Source: Parageobacillus caldoxylosilyticus NBRC 107762
GTDB taxonomy: Bacteria; Bacillota; Bacilli; Bacillales; Anoxybacillaceae
Direction of reading: 5' to 3'
Length of the DNA: 64,000 nt
Assembly: GCF_000632715.1 (NCBI RefSeq)
Contig: NZ_BAWO01000011.1
Location: 62,001 to 126,000 of the forward strand
The translations under genes were made by a program, and so were the position numbers. The stretch's first letter is position 1; each line of letters begins with the position of its first letter. The notes beneath the pieces were generated by a model, which saw only the letters and a program-made list of their open reading frames with translations, made no database searches and was not told where the DNA came from. This document shows positions 1-7,994 of the stretch, in pieces.

Positions 1-450
1 CTCTTCGTCAATCCATTCAAACGTGTTCGCCCCGTCGGGAAGTTCCTTCTCGATGATATATTGAATCTTGGAAAACTCGATTGGCGGCACTTTATCTAAT
101 AATTTCTCCAATTCAAGGGTAATCGGTTCGGGCAATAAATCTTGGCGGGTCACTAACACTTGGCCGAGCTTGATAAACGTTGGTCCTAACTCTTCAAAAG
201 CCAACCTCAATCGTTTCCCGATTTTCCACAAGTATTCGTTTTCGTGTTGGCTGAGCTTTCGTTTCCCGGCCAATTTTTTGGCCATTACATCTTTGATGAG
301 CATACCTAAGCCGTTTTTGGCAAAGACGGAAATAATTTTCCGACTCCGCTTTCCTATTGTAATCTCCGCAATTTCCTTCTCAATGGCTTCGCCGACTGCC
401 GATAAGGCCGAGAGACACTCTGGACCTGTCTTTTCGACGGAAGCGTTCAA
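1..450 (-). CDS. ABC1/UbiB (AarF)-family atypical kinase, N-terminal 150 residues
   Basis: The gene begins at a TTG (position 450) behind GGGAGGG and leaves the window at its left edge, so only 150 residues are seen. Residues 88-97 read LGPTFIKLGQ, the KxGQ motif that defines the ABC1/UbiB/AarF family of protein-kinase-like ATPases acting on isoprenoid lipid (quinone) metabolism. The catalytic core lies outside the window. An upstream ATG at about 477 meets a stop before it could serve. It sits 42 bp after the thiolase on the same strand and is probably the last gene of the acyl-CoA degradation operon. The family call is firm; a role in quinone synthesis or in handling the cluster's lipid substrate is inference. 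Confidence 0.88.
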   Translation of the reverse strand, partial: MNASVEKTGPECLSALSAVGEAIEKEIAEITIGKRSRKIISVFAKNGLGMLIKDVMAKKLAGKRKLSQHENEYLWKIGKRLRLAFEELGPTFIKLGQVLVTRQDLLPEPITLELEKLLDKVPPIEFSKIQYIIEKELPDGANTFEWIDEE

Positions 451-492
451 ACCGTATCCCTCCCTTCCTGTCTATTCATGCGTCCTCGACCG

Positions 493-1635
493 TTACAATC
501 TCTCAATGATCGTTGCCGTCGCCATGCCAAAACCGATGCACATCACTTGCAGCCCGTATTTCCCGTCCATATCTTCCAATTGATGAAGTAATGTCGTCTG
601 AATGCGCGCCCCACTCGCGCCGAGCGGATGCCCAAGCGCAATAGCTCCGCCCCGCGGATTGACCTTTCTCATGTCTGGCTCAAGTTCACGTTCCCACGCT
701 TTGACGACGGAAGCGAACGCTTCGTTCACTTCGATGACGTCCATTTGCTCCAAAGTGAGCCCCGCTTTATGTAATACTTTCCGTGTAGCGGGAATAATCC
801 CCGTTAACATCATCACTGGATCTTCGCCGACCACCGCCCGGGCGACGATGCGCGCCCGCGGCTTAAGACCGAGCGCTTTTGCTTTTTCTTCTGACATGAG
901 CAGCAGCCCCGCTGCCCCGTCGCTTACTTGGCTGGAATTTCCTGCTGTCACTACACCGCTGTTCGGCTGGAACGACGGCGTCAGTCCGGCTAATTTCTCC
1001 ATTGACGTATCTCTGCGAATCCCTTCATCTTTATCAAAAATGAACGGTCCGTCTTCCCCTTTCACCTCGATCGGGATAATTTCCCGTTGAAACCACCCTT
1101 TATCGGTCGCCTCTGCCGCTTTTTGATGGCTTTGAAGCGAAAATTCATCCAATTCCTCGCGGGAGAGGTTCCATTTTTTCGCGATCATTTCAGCGGATAT
1201 CCCTTGTGGGACAATGTTGTACTTACTCGTTAAGTTTTTGCTAAATCTTCCCATATCGCTTCCCATCGGTACTCTTGTCATGCTTTCCACACCGCAAGCG
1301 ATTGCAATATCGATATCGCCAGCGAGAATGGCTTGTGCCGCTGTATGAATGGCTTGCTGGCTCGAGCCGCACATGCGATTTAGCGAAAAAGACGGCACTT
1401 CCACTGGAAACCCGGCTGCAAGTACGGCTTGCCGCCCAATGTTTCCGCCTTGCTCCCCCGTCATCGTGACACATCCGACGACTACATCTTCCACGGAACC
1501 CGCTTCAATTCCGTTTCGTTGTACGAGTGCCTGAAGAACTGGAACAAGCAAATCAACCGGATGCATGTTCGATAAGGAGCCTTTGCGGCGGCCGATGGCC
1601 GTACGTACAGCGTCGACAATCACGACTTCTGGCAT
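493..1635 (-). CDS. Thiolase (acetyl-CoA C-acyltransferase)
   Basis: A 380-residue thiolase, the usual family length, which cleaves 3-ketoacyl-CoA with CoA as the last step of beta-oxidation. Seen in the sequence: nucleophilic Cys89 in NRMCGSS, a NEAFA motif, the His motif GHPLGASG, and the second active cysteine at about 366 in CIGFG. The last motif is normally CxGGG, so GFGMA is a small variation. The start is the second of two tandem ATGs (1638 and 1635); AAGGAGG is 8 bases from the second. It follows the short-chain dehydrogenase by 22 bp and precedes the UbiB-like kinase, so it is an operon member. The chain length it prefers cannot be read from sequence. Confidence 0.93.
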   Translation of the reverse strand: MPEVVIVDAVRTAIGRRKGSLSNMHPVDLLVPVLQALVQRNGIEAGSVEDVVVGCVTMTGEQGGNIGRQAVLAAGFPVEVPSFSLNRMCGSSQQAIHTAAQAILAGDIDIAIACGVESMTRVPMGSDMGRFSKNLTSKYNIVPQGISAEMIAKKWNLSREELDEFSLQSHQKAAEATDKGWFQREIIPIEVKGEDGPFIFDKDEGIRRDTSMEKLAGLTPSFQPNSGVVTAGNSSQVSDGAAGLLLMSEEKAKALGLKPRARIVARAVVGEDPVMMLTGIIPATRKVLHKAGLTLEQMDVIEVNEAFASVVKAWERELEPDMRKVNPRGGAIALGHPLGASGARIQTTLLHQLEDMDGKYGLQVMCIGFGMATATIIERL

Positions 1636-1657
1636 CATATCCTCCTCCTTTCTCCTG

Positions 1658-2500
1658 TTAAAATGTAAACAGCTCGATGCCCCCAGACACATTCAATCCA
1701 ATCCCCGTGATATATTTCGCTTTGTCGGAACAGAGGAAGGTGATGGCATTGGCAATATCCTCCGGTTCTCCGGGACGCTTAAACGCCGTCCGTTGAATCA
1801 TTCGTTCGTTCATTTTTGGATTGCCCATGCGGAACGCTTCTGTATTAATGATCCCGGGGACAATGGCATTGACCGTAATCCCGTAGCGCGCTCCTTCCAA
1901 CGCCATACTTTTCGTAAAGCTGAGCAACGCACCTTTTGTCGCGGAATAGCTGGCTTGGCCGAATCCGCCAAGCGTTCCGGCGACCGAAGACATATTGATA
2001 ATCCGGCCCCACCCTTGTTCTTTCATGTACGGCCACACCGCTTTCGTACAGTTATACGCCCCGGTTAAATTTACCTTTAAATCGCGTTCCCATAAATCAT
2101 CGTTTTGCTTTTCAATTTGGGAAATATGGTCGAGTGTCCCGGCATTGTTAACAAGAATATCAATCGATCCGAACTCTTCTTTCACTCTCGCAAATACTTC
2201 TTTCACTTGTTCGCGGTCCGTCACATCCATCTTGATCGCTAAGGAACGGCGGCCCATGGCTTGAATTTCTTTTGCAGTTTTCTCGGCATACACGACTTTC
2301 GTGCTGTGCATCACTTGCGACAACGGCCCGTATTTTTGTGCCATGGCTCGGCTTTCCTCATCAGATTCAATAAGTATGTCGGTAATGACGACATCGGCTC
2401 CCGCTTCGGCTAGCGCTAAGGCGTCCGCACGGCCGATCCCGCGGGAGGCTCCCGTCACTACCGCGACTTTTCCTTTCAATAACTCAGCCCAAGAAGACAT
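1658..2500 (-). CDS. SDR-family oxidoreductase with an extended cofactor region
   Basis: A classical short-chain dehydrogenase/reductase of 280 residues. TGASRGIG (17-24) binds NAD(P), NNAG lies at 118-121, and the catalytic Ser171/172, Tyr185 and Lys189 are all present (YSATK). In its operon it would oxidise the 3-hydroxyacyl-CoA made by the adjacent hydratase; this is inferred from context. After the second beta strand (ITD, 39-41) there is an unusually long stretch, about residues 43-75, before helix C. Extensions here are known in SDRs with tightly held or modified cofactor use, for example mycofactocin-coupled SDRs. The ATG at 2500 is 7-8 bases from AGGTGG; an ATG at 2506 is too close to it. 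Confidence 0.9.
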   Translation of the reverse strand: MSSWAELLKGKVAVVTGASRGIGRADALALAEAGADVVITDILIESDEESRAMAQKYGPLSQVMHSTKVVYAEKTAKEIQAMGRRSLAIKMDVTDREQVKEVFARVKEEFGSIDILVNNAGTLDHISQIEKQNDDLWERDLKVNLTGAYNCTKAVWPYMKEQGWGRIINMSSVAGTLGGFGQASYSATKGALLSFTKSMALEGARYGITVNAIVPGIINTEAFRMGNPKMNERMIQRTAFKRPGEPEDIANAITFLCSDKAKYITGIGLNVSGGIELFTF

Positions 2501-2524
2501 CTTCATCCCACCTCTTTTCAATGA

Positions 2525-3316
2525 TTAGCGGAGAAATTGAGGTTTTTTCTTTTGGAAAAACGCCGCCAGCCCAATAGCGGGTTCTCCCGTCTTGAATGTT
2601 TCGGCAAAGGCACGCGCTTCCACGCTAAACCCGTCCTCAGACAGCCCTTCTGCCGCATGAATGGCCCGTTTGGCGAACCCCATGGCTTTGACTGCTCCTT
2701 CAGCGAGCTGCTCCGCAAACGCCGTCGTTTCTTCCACGAGCTTCTCTGGAGTTGTCACCTTGTTAATTAATCCGATTTGCAACGCTTCTTCAGGATCCAA
2801 CCTTTTCGCCGTAAAAATGAGTTCGGTGGCTTTCGCGCGTCCTAACAATCGCGTCATTCGCTGTGTACCACCCGCTCCCGGAATCAAACCGAGCGACACT
2901 TCTGTCAGGCCAATTTTCCCTTTTGACATGATGCGGAAATCGCAAGCTAATGCCAGTTCGCAGCCTCCGCCTAACGCATGGCCGTTGATCGCGGCAATAA
3001 CCGGTTTCGGCAAGGTAGCCAAACGGTCGAAACATCGTTGCATGCGCGCACTTTGCTCGGCAATGCCAGCTTCATTCCCAGCGTATCGGCTACCGCTTTG
3101 GATCATCGCTTTTAAGTCCGCCCCAGCCACAAATGTCTTTTCGTGGGCAGATGTAATGACAACCACACGTACAGAAGGGTCCGCCTCAAGCTCATCTGCT
3201 GCACGTTCCAAATCGCGCATCAATTGTTCGCTGACGGCATTAGCCGGAGGATTGTCGATGACAACCCAGGCGACTCCTTTCTCTCTTCGATCAATGTGAA
3301 TCGTTTCGTAAGACAA
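2525..3316 (-). CDS. Enoyl-CoA hydratase/isomerase family protein
   Basis: A 263-residue crotonase-fold protein that should hydrate trans-2-enoyl-CoA. The oxyanion-hole segment AGADLKAM (64-71), GHALGGGCELA with Glu120, and LTEVSLGLIPGAGG with Glu139 match the two catalytic glutamates of mitochondrial enoyl-CoA hydratase, so hydratase activity is better supported than isomerase activity. The start is TTG, 7 bases after AAGGAGG. It is 24 bp upstream of the SDR and 90 bp downstream of the catalytic acyl-CoA dehydrogenase, in one operon. Confidence 0.93.
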   Translation of the reverse strand: MSYETIHIDRREKGVAWVVIDNPPANAVSEQLMRDLERAADELEADPSVRVVVITSAHEKTFVAGADLKAMIQSGSRYAGNEAGIAEQSARMQRCFDRLATLPKPVIAAINGHALGGGCELALACDFRIMSKGKIGLTEVSLGLIPGAGGTQRMTRLLGRAKATELIFTAKRLDPEEALQIGLINKVTTPEKLVEETTAFAEQLAEGAVKAMGFAKRAIHAAEGLSEDGFSVEARAFAETFKTGEPAIGLAAFFQKKKPQFLR

Positions 3317-3406
3317 CTTTTTTCCTCCTTTTCAAAATAACAGGTTCGAACAGCAAAAGCCCGGCCATCCTGCTTCAATGAATTGGTTCGCCTGCTCCCT
3401 CTACGT

Positions 3407-4624
3407 TTAAACGTGTACTCCATAAGGAGCATAAAGACGGCGTGCTGTCACTAAACGTTGGATTTGCTGCGTCCCTTCGAAAATATCGAATACTTTGACG
3501 TCCCGGTACAATTTTTCCACGAGATGCCCGTCGAGACCGATCGGGCCGAGTAATTCCAGACATTTCGAACAAACATCGAGCGCCATTTTGCCAGCTACCG
3601 CCTTGCATATCGCCGCTTCCATGGCGTTCGGCTGGCCGATATCCGCTTTCCAAGCCGCCTCCCAAGTGAGAAGGCGCGCCGCATCAATATCTTGCTCCGC
3701 TTCGGCCAACAGTTCCGCCGCTTCGTAATAGAGCCGTCCTTGCTTCGGATATTCTTTTCTGACTAAATCAACGGTATATTCATACGCGGCGCGGGCAATG
3801 CCAATCGCCATCGCAGCCACGATTGGACGCGTGCTGTCAAATGTTTTCATGGCCACTTGGAACCCGGACGGCTTATTGCCGCTTGTGCTGTACAGTTCTT
3901 CGCCACCGAGCAAGTTTTCCTGAGGGACAAAACAATTTTCAAACAACAATTCCGCCGTCTCATTCGCGCGCAAGCCCATTTTATGAACAAGACGGGTGCA
4001 GCTGAATCCAGGTGTGCCTTTTTCGACCACAAAGGCTCTATGTCCGGCACGTCCCATGTTGGGGTCGATCGTCGCAAACACCACGGTCCAAGAGGCACGG
4101 GCACCGTTTGTAATAAAAATTTTTTGACCGTTCAACACGTACCCCCCATCCACCTTTCGGGCGGTGGTACGGATCCCCGATACGTCGGAACCGGCTTCGG
4201 GTTCCGTCAGTGCGTAAGCTCCCCAGCGCGGCTCGTCTTTCGTAAATATGGACAGAAACCGCTCCTTTTGTTCGGGTGTACCGCTGCTTTGGATCGGGGG
4301 ACCGCCAAGGCCTGCTCCCGGAAGAGATAATGTAATCGCCGGGCATCCCCACGCCAACTCCTCAGTGGCGATGACCGCCATCCGATTTGCTTCCTTTTCC
4401 GATTTCTTGCCGTTTTTTTCTCCCGTTTTCGCCGTTCTTCCCCCGCCGCTAAAGGAAGAAGTGTTGAGATGGATACCCATTTTGTTCACTTTATTCAACC
4501 ACTCATCGGGCACTTTCCCTAACCGATCCGCTTCCATGGCGATCGGGCGAATTTCATGTTTGGCGAACCAGTGGACCAATTCTTTGATTTGCTTTTGCTG
4601 TGGCGACAGTTCGAATGAAATCAT
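3407..4624 (-). CDS. Acyl-CoA dehydrogenase, subunit retaining the catalytic glutamate
   Basis: A 405-residue acyl-CoA dehydrogenase. It has the FAD/substrate signature YALTEPEAGSD (138-147, approximately), KIFITNG near 168-174, and FEGTQQIQR near the C terminus with catalytic Glu383. The usual RxxFG segment, which contacts the FAD of the neighbouring subunit, is replaced by KEYPKQGR. Residues about 58-80 form a Gly/Lys/Ser/Glu-rich insertion that most family members lack. Its ATG overlaps the stop of the next dehydrogenase gene upstream (ATGA, 4621-4624), a sign of translational coupling and matched expression. Together with that gene it probably forms one heteromeric enzyme (see findings). 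Confidence 0.92.
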   Translation of the reverse strand: MISFELSPQQKQIKELVHWFAKHEIRPIAMEADRLGKVPDEWLNKVNKMGIHLNTSSFSGGGRTAKTGEKNGKKSEKEANRMAVIATEELAWGCPAITLSLPGAGLGGPPIQSSGTPEQKERFLSIFTKDEPRWGAYALTEPEAGSDVSGIRTTARKVDGGYVLNGQKIFITNGARASWTVVFATIDPNMGRAGHRAFVVEKGTPGFSCTRLVHKMGLRANETAELLFENCFVPQENLLGGEELYSTSGNKPSGFQVAMKTFDSTRPIVAAMAIGIARAAYEYTVDLVRKEYPKQGRLYYEAAELLAEAEQDIDAARLLTWEAAWKADIGQPNAMEAAICKAVAGKMALDVCSKCLELLGPIGLDGHLVEKLYRDVKVFDIFEGTQQIQRLVTARRLYAPYGVHV

Positions 4625-5766
4625 TGGGCGACCCTCTCTTTCTGTCTGTTCATGATTTGTTCACCGCGGCGGACTAACAAATCTCTTTCCCTACCATATA
4701 AAGCCACTTGCGCTTGTGCGTCCCTCATCCACTTTTCCACCGGATACTCTTGCACATACCCATGCCCGCCGAGCATTTGTACGGCACAATCGGTCACATG
4801 CCGAAGAGAACGATGAGCACGAGATAATGCTCGCAAGGCATGGCCTTCCGCGTCGCTTGCTTGTTCATCCACTTTGATCGCCGCCTGCCAGACGAGGTGC
4901 TTCGCCGCCTTAAATTCAAAAGCCATTTCGGCAATCGTGAAGGAAACCCCTTGAAATTTGGCAATTTCCTGGCCAAACGCTTGGCGTCCTGCGGTATATT
5001 CGATGGCGTAATTTAATGATGCTTCCATTAATCCAACTTCTTTGGCGGCTTCGAGTACACGAAGGCGCTGTTGAACGTTTGCAATCAGTTCGCTTGCTTC
5101 CTTTCCGCGAGCAATGACTTGTTCCGCGCCAACATGGACATCAGGAAAGTGCAACCGGCCAAGTCCAGCTGCGAGTAATCCTAAACGAAAGTCTCCTTTT
5201 AACACTTCCCAATGTTTATTTTCCAACCATAAAACAACGCATTCACCTTTCGAATCGACAGCAGCAATAAGGACGTATTCAGCGGATGTGGCCAAACGAA
5301 CCGGCTGCGATGTCCCTTTGACAATGTATCCGCTGCCATTTGCACGAATGTCGAGTTCCGACGCCCAAGTGGCGTTCCTATCCGTTGCATCAATGAAAGC
5401 CACGCTCGGCCAACAACCGTTCCGACCGGATGATTTGTACGATTGAAGCAACGGATGATCCGGTTGAAGGCGGATAAATGACGCCGTATCTCCTGGTCCC
5501 GACAGTCCTTGAACAATCCCTAAATCCCCGTAACTCAATGCCTGTAAAATTTGCACTTGAGAAATTAACGGCAGTTCAAGTCCTCCCCAGCTTTCCGGAA
5601 GTTCAAGGGTCGAAAATCCTAATTCCCCAACCATTTTTATAATAGAAGCGCTTACAGAACGGTTCGCTTCACACTCTCTTGCCGCTGGACGAATATGTTC
5701 AACAGCGAAGTTTCTTGCTAAATCATAAAACGCTTGTTCTTCATCGGTAGGATGAAACGAGATCAA
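4621..5766 (-). CDS. Acyl-CoA dehydrogenase-like subunit lacking the catalytic base
   Basis: A 381-residue acyl-CoA dehydrogenase homologue with an N-terminal helical domain and a C-terminal domain containing RQAFGQEIAKFQ (261-272), the intact RxxFG FAD-contact motif. The catalytic Glu position of the family (as in YEGTSE) is occupied by Tyr357 in ALYGRERD, and no TEPxAGSD motif is found where expected (about 120-135). The alternative Glu used by isovaleryl-CoA dehydrogenase is also absent by my hand alignment. It starts with TTG behind AAGGAGGAG and overlaps the partner gene by four bases. It is likely a structural, FAD-binding subunit; it could instead be an inactive or differently acting dehydrogenase. 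Confidence 0.88.
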   Translation of the reverse strand: MISFHPTDEEQAFYDLARNFAVEHIRPAARECEANRSVSASIIKMVGELGFSTLELPESWGGLELPLISQVQILQALSYGDLGIVQGLSGPGDTASFIRLQPDHPLLQSYKSSGRNGCWPSVAFIDATDRNATWASELDIRANGSGYIVKGTSQPVRLATSAEYVLIAAVDSKGECVVLWLENKHWEVLKGDFRLGLLAAGLGRLHFPDVHVGAEQVIARGKEASELIANVQQRLRVLEAAKEVGLMEASLNYAIEYTAGRQAFGQEIAKFQGVSFTIAEMAFEFKAAKHLVWQAAIKVDEQASDAEGHALRALSRAHRSLRHVTDCAVQMLGGHGYVQEYPVEKWMRDAQAQVALYGRERDLLVRRGEQIMNRQKERVAQ

Positions 5767-5797
5767 ATCATTCTCCTCCTTAACTTCCGACGTTCCC

Positions 5798-5817
5798 GAA
5801 TAATATTGTTAATATTC
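5798..5817. promoter_or_regulatory. Imperfect palindrome upstream of the dehydrogenase pair
   Basis: GAATAAT and AATATTC arms face each other across a short centre, between the acyl-CoA ligase and the dehydrogenase genes. A similar element with GAATAAT/GTATTC arms lies at 7901-7917 upstream of the ligase and SCP2 genes. They may be sites for one acyl-CoA-responsive repressor; no such repressor is encoded in the window. Confidence 0.3.
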
Positions 5818-5844
5818 AGAAATTATCAGGCCAAAAATGCCTTT

Positions 5845-7380
5845 TTATGTTTGCGTAGCTGTCTCAAATTCCTTTGCCCATTCGCGAAGTTTCTTTTTAT
5901 CGATTTTTCCGATTAAATTTTTCGGTAAGTATCCGACGATTTTGATGAATCGCGGACTTTTATGTTTCGCGACTTTCTTTTGGCAAAACTCAATTAATTC
6001 TTCTTTTGTCGTTTGTGCACCCTGGCGGAGCACGACATAAGCGGCCACTTCTTCGCCCATTCTAGGAGACGGTACGCCGACAACGCCGGCTTCGACGACG
6101 TCAGGATGAACCATGAGCAATTCCTCGAGATCGCGTGGATAAATATTAAATCCGCCGCGAATAATCACATCCTTTTTCCGGTCAACGATAAATACATAGC
6201 CTTCCTCGTCGATCCGGGCCATATCGCCGGTGTAAAGCCACCCATCCCGAAGAATTTCCCGGCTTTCTTCTTCCTTGCCGTAGTAACCTTTAAAAACATT
6301 CGGGCCGGAAACAATCAATTCCCCAACTTCATTGGGCGGAAGGCGATAGCCGTTTTCATCGACGACGGCGACTTCAATTCCCGGCAACGGCAATCCGACG
6401 GAACCTGGCTTTATCGGTTTCGATGGATCGGTGGCTGTAACGATCGGAGCTGCCTCGGACAGCCCGTATCCTTCTAAGATGATACAGCCGAATTTTCGTT
6501 GGAAATCGTAAGCCAGCTGTTTCGGAAGAGACGCCGAACCTGAAACACAGACAATAAAGCTCGACGTATCATACTCGTCGGCATCAGGATGATGATACAA
6601 GGCGTGAAACATCGCCGGCACCATCGCTGAATGCGTCACTTTATATTTTTCAATGGCTTCTAGCACTTTCACGGGATCAAAATAAGGCAAAAGTACAATT
6701 TTATCACCTAATAAAAGCGCGACATTCATCATCGTGAAACCGAAAGCGTGGGAAAACGGCAACACCCCAAGCGCCACACGTTCTTCTCTCAATTGTAAAA
6801 TTTGCGCTGTTTTCGATGCCGCTTCTGCATTGGAATACAAGTTTTTATGCGTCAACACCACCCCTTTTGGATTCCCTGTTGTCCCTGCTGTATACAGCAA
6901 GGCCGCCTCATCTTCTTCACAGATAGGTACATTTGGCGCAGACGTCGAGGCATTTTCCATTCCCTTCCATAAAGAGTAGGGGGAATCGTGCCGATCCAAT
7001 GTGAAGATTTTTGGCGGTGCCGATAAATTATAAACCGCCTCCTTCACCTTCGCCAAAAGCAGATCGGTGGTCAAAACAATTTTTGGCTGGCAATCTTGCA
7101 AAATATAATGAATTTCCTGCGCTTGCAAAAGAGGCATCACGGGAACGACTACGGCGCCTGCCTTAATAATCCCGCTAAACGCGATGACGACTTCAGGACA
7201 GTTCGGCATCGTGACAACCACGCGGTCCCCGCGTTCCACCCCTAACTCGATCAACGTATGCGCTAACTGGGAGGAAAGCTCATCGCAGTACGTATTCGTA
7301 TATTCTTCACCCTCAAAAATGAGAACGGGATACATGCCGAATTTTTCGATATTATTAGACCAAATGTTTCTTAAATTCAT
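5845..7380 (-). CDS. Class I adenylate-forming acyl-CoA ligase (long-chain type)
   Basis: A 511-residue AMP-binding enzyme that activates a carboxylic acid to its CoA thioester via an acyl-adenylate. Seen: P-loop YTAGTTGNPKG (163-173), the GYGLSEAAP motif, YTGDMA, the hinge DRKKDVIIRGG with NIYPRDLEE, and the C-terminal catalytic lysine in NLIGKIDKKK. The ATG at 7380 follows AGGAG by about 9-10 bases; an earlier in-frame ATG at 7407 lacks a good site. It lies upstream of the dehydrogenase pair and downstream of two SCP2-fold proteins, so it should feed acids into the cluster. The specificity is unknown; the long-chain label rests on general resemblance only. Confidence 0.9.
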   Translation of the reverse strand: MNLRNIWSNNIEKFGMYPVLIFEGEEYTNTYCDELSSQLAHTLIELGVERGDRVVVTMPNCPEVVIAFSGIIKAGAVVVPVMPLLQAQEIHYILQDCQPKIVLTTDLLLAKVKEAVYNLSAPPKIFTLDRHDSPYSLWKGMENASTSAPNVPICEEDEAALLYTAGTTGNPKGVVLTHKNLYSNAEAASKTAQILQLREERVALGVLPFSHAFGFTMMNVALLLGDKIVLLPYFDPVKVLEAIEKYKVTHSAMVPAMFHALYHHPDADEYDTSSFIVCVSGSASLPKQLAYDFQRKFGCIILEGYGLSEAAPIVTATDPSKPIKPGSVGLPLPGIEVAVVDENGYRLPPNEVGELIVSGPNVFKGYYGKEEESREILRDGWLYTGDMARIDEEGYVFIVDRKKDVIIRGGFNIYPRDLEELLMVHPDVVEAGVVGVPSPRMGEEVAAYVVLRQGAQTTKEELIEFCQKKVAKHKSPRFIKIVGYLPKNLIGKIDKKKLREWAKEFETATQT

Positions 7381-7496
7381 TCCACGTCTCTCCTCAATGA
7401 GATTCATGTATAAGAAACCAGATGCCGGACATTTAATATGCTTTGAAGCTCAAGCCATCAGCTTCTTCCCGGCTTCTGGTTCTGCCCTTTCACCGT

Positions 7497-7841
7497 TTAC
7501 TGTTTGGCGTGGTTGTAGGCTGACAACACTTCTTGAAGCCGTAAAGCAAGGCCCATGTCTCCGTCGATTTTGAGCTTTCCGCTCATAAAGGCTTCAGTCC
7601 CGTTCAATTCTCCTTCCACCAATTTTTTAAAATCACTCGAATCGATGGTGAGCGTACAATCGGACGCTTCCTGTTCGCCTTCGACGACAGAACCTGCATC
7701 AGGGCGAAGAATCACTTGGTAAACGCCAGCTTCTTCCCCGCTTAAGTTGAACTGATAGACAGCGACAATCCCATCAGCTCGAGAAGGATCCTCCTTGAGC
7801 TGCGAATCGATCATTTGAAAAATTTCTTTAACGGTTGTCAT
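7497..7841 (-). CDS. SCP2 sterol-binding domain protein
   Basis: A 114-residue stand-alone SCP2 domain. The C-terminal signature GKLKIDGDMGLALRL and a strand-rich centre are typical of the family, whose members hold fatty acyl chains, sterols or similar lipids in a hydrophobic tunnel. It has no signal peptide, so it is cytosolic. The start is ATG behind AGGAGGG. It is 116 bp upstream of the acyl-CoA ligase and probably delivers or buffers the lipid substrate of the cluster; the ligand is unknown. Confidence 0.88.
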   Translation of the reverse strand: MTTVKEIFQMIDSQLKEDPSRADGIVAVYQFNLSGEEAGVYQVILRPDAGSVVEGEQEASDCTLTIDSSDFKKLVEGELNGTEAFMSGKLKIDGDMGLALRLQEVLSAYNHAKQ

Positions 7842-7900
7842 TGGATTCCCTCCTAAATTATTTAAATTATTTTCATGTTGGTTATAGTGTAAAATATTTA

Positions 7901-7917
7901 GAATAATACTAGTATTC
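7901..7917. promoter_or_regulatory. Palindrome upstream of the SCP2 gene
   Basis: The core AATACTAGTATT (7905-7916) is a perfect 12-base palindrome flanked by GAAT and ATTC-like bases. It is in the spacer between the two SCP2 genes and resembles the element at 5798-5817. It does not match the published B. subtilis FadR consensus (TGAATGA...TCATTCA) closely. An operator role is inference. Confidence 0.3.
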
Positions 7918-7994
7918 CGAAAAAAGTCGGAGTTTTTTTTCGCAAACTCCCGTTTCCCCCCGATATTTATACGTATTTTTCCTTTGTGGCCATG

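Noticed and set aside
68-583. Long plus-strand ORF at the left end
   Set aside because: It is antisense to the UbiB-family gene and the end of the thiolase, whose motifs are clear; no ribosome binding site and no recognisable protein.
7901-7917. B. subtilis-type FadR operator
   Set aside because: The palindrome lacks the TGAATGA/TCATTCA arms, so I report it only as an unnamed candidate site.
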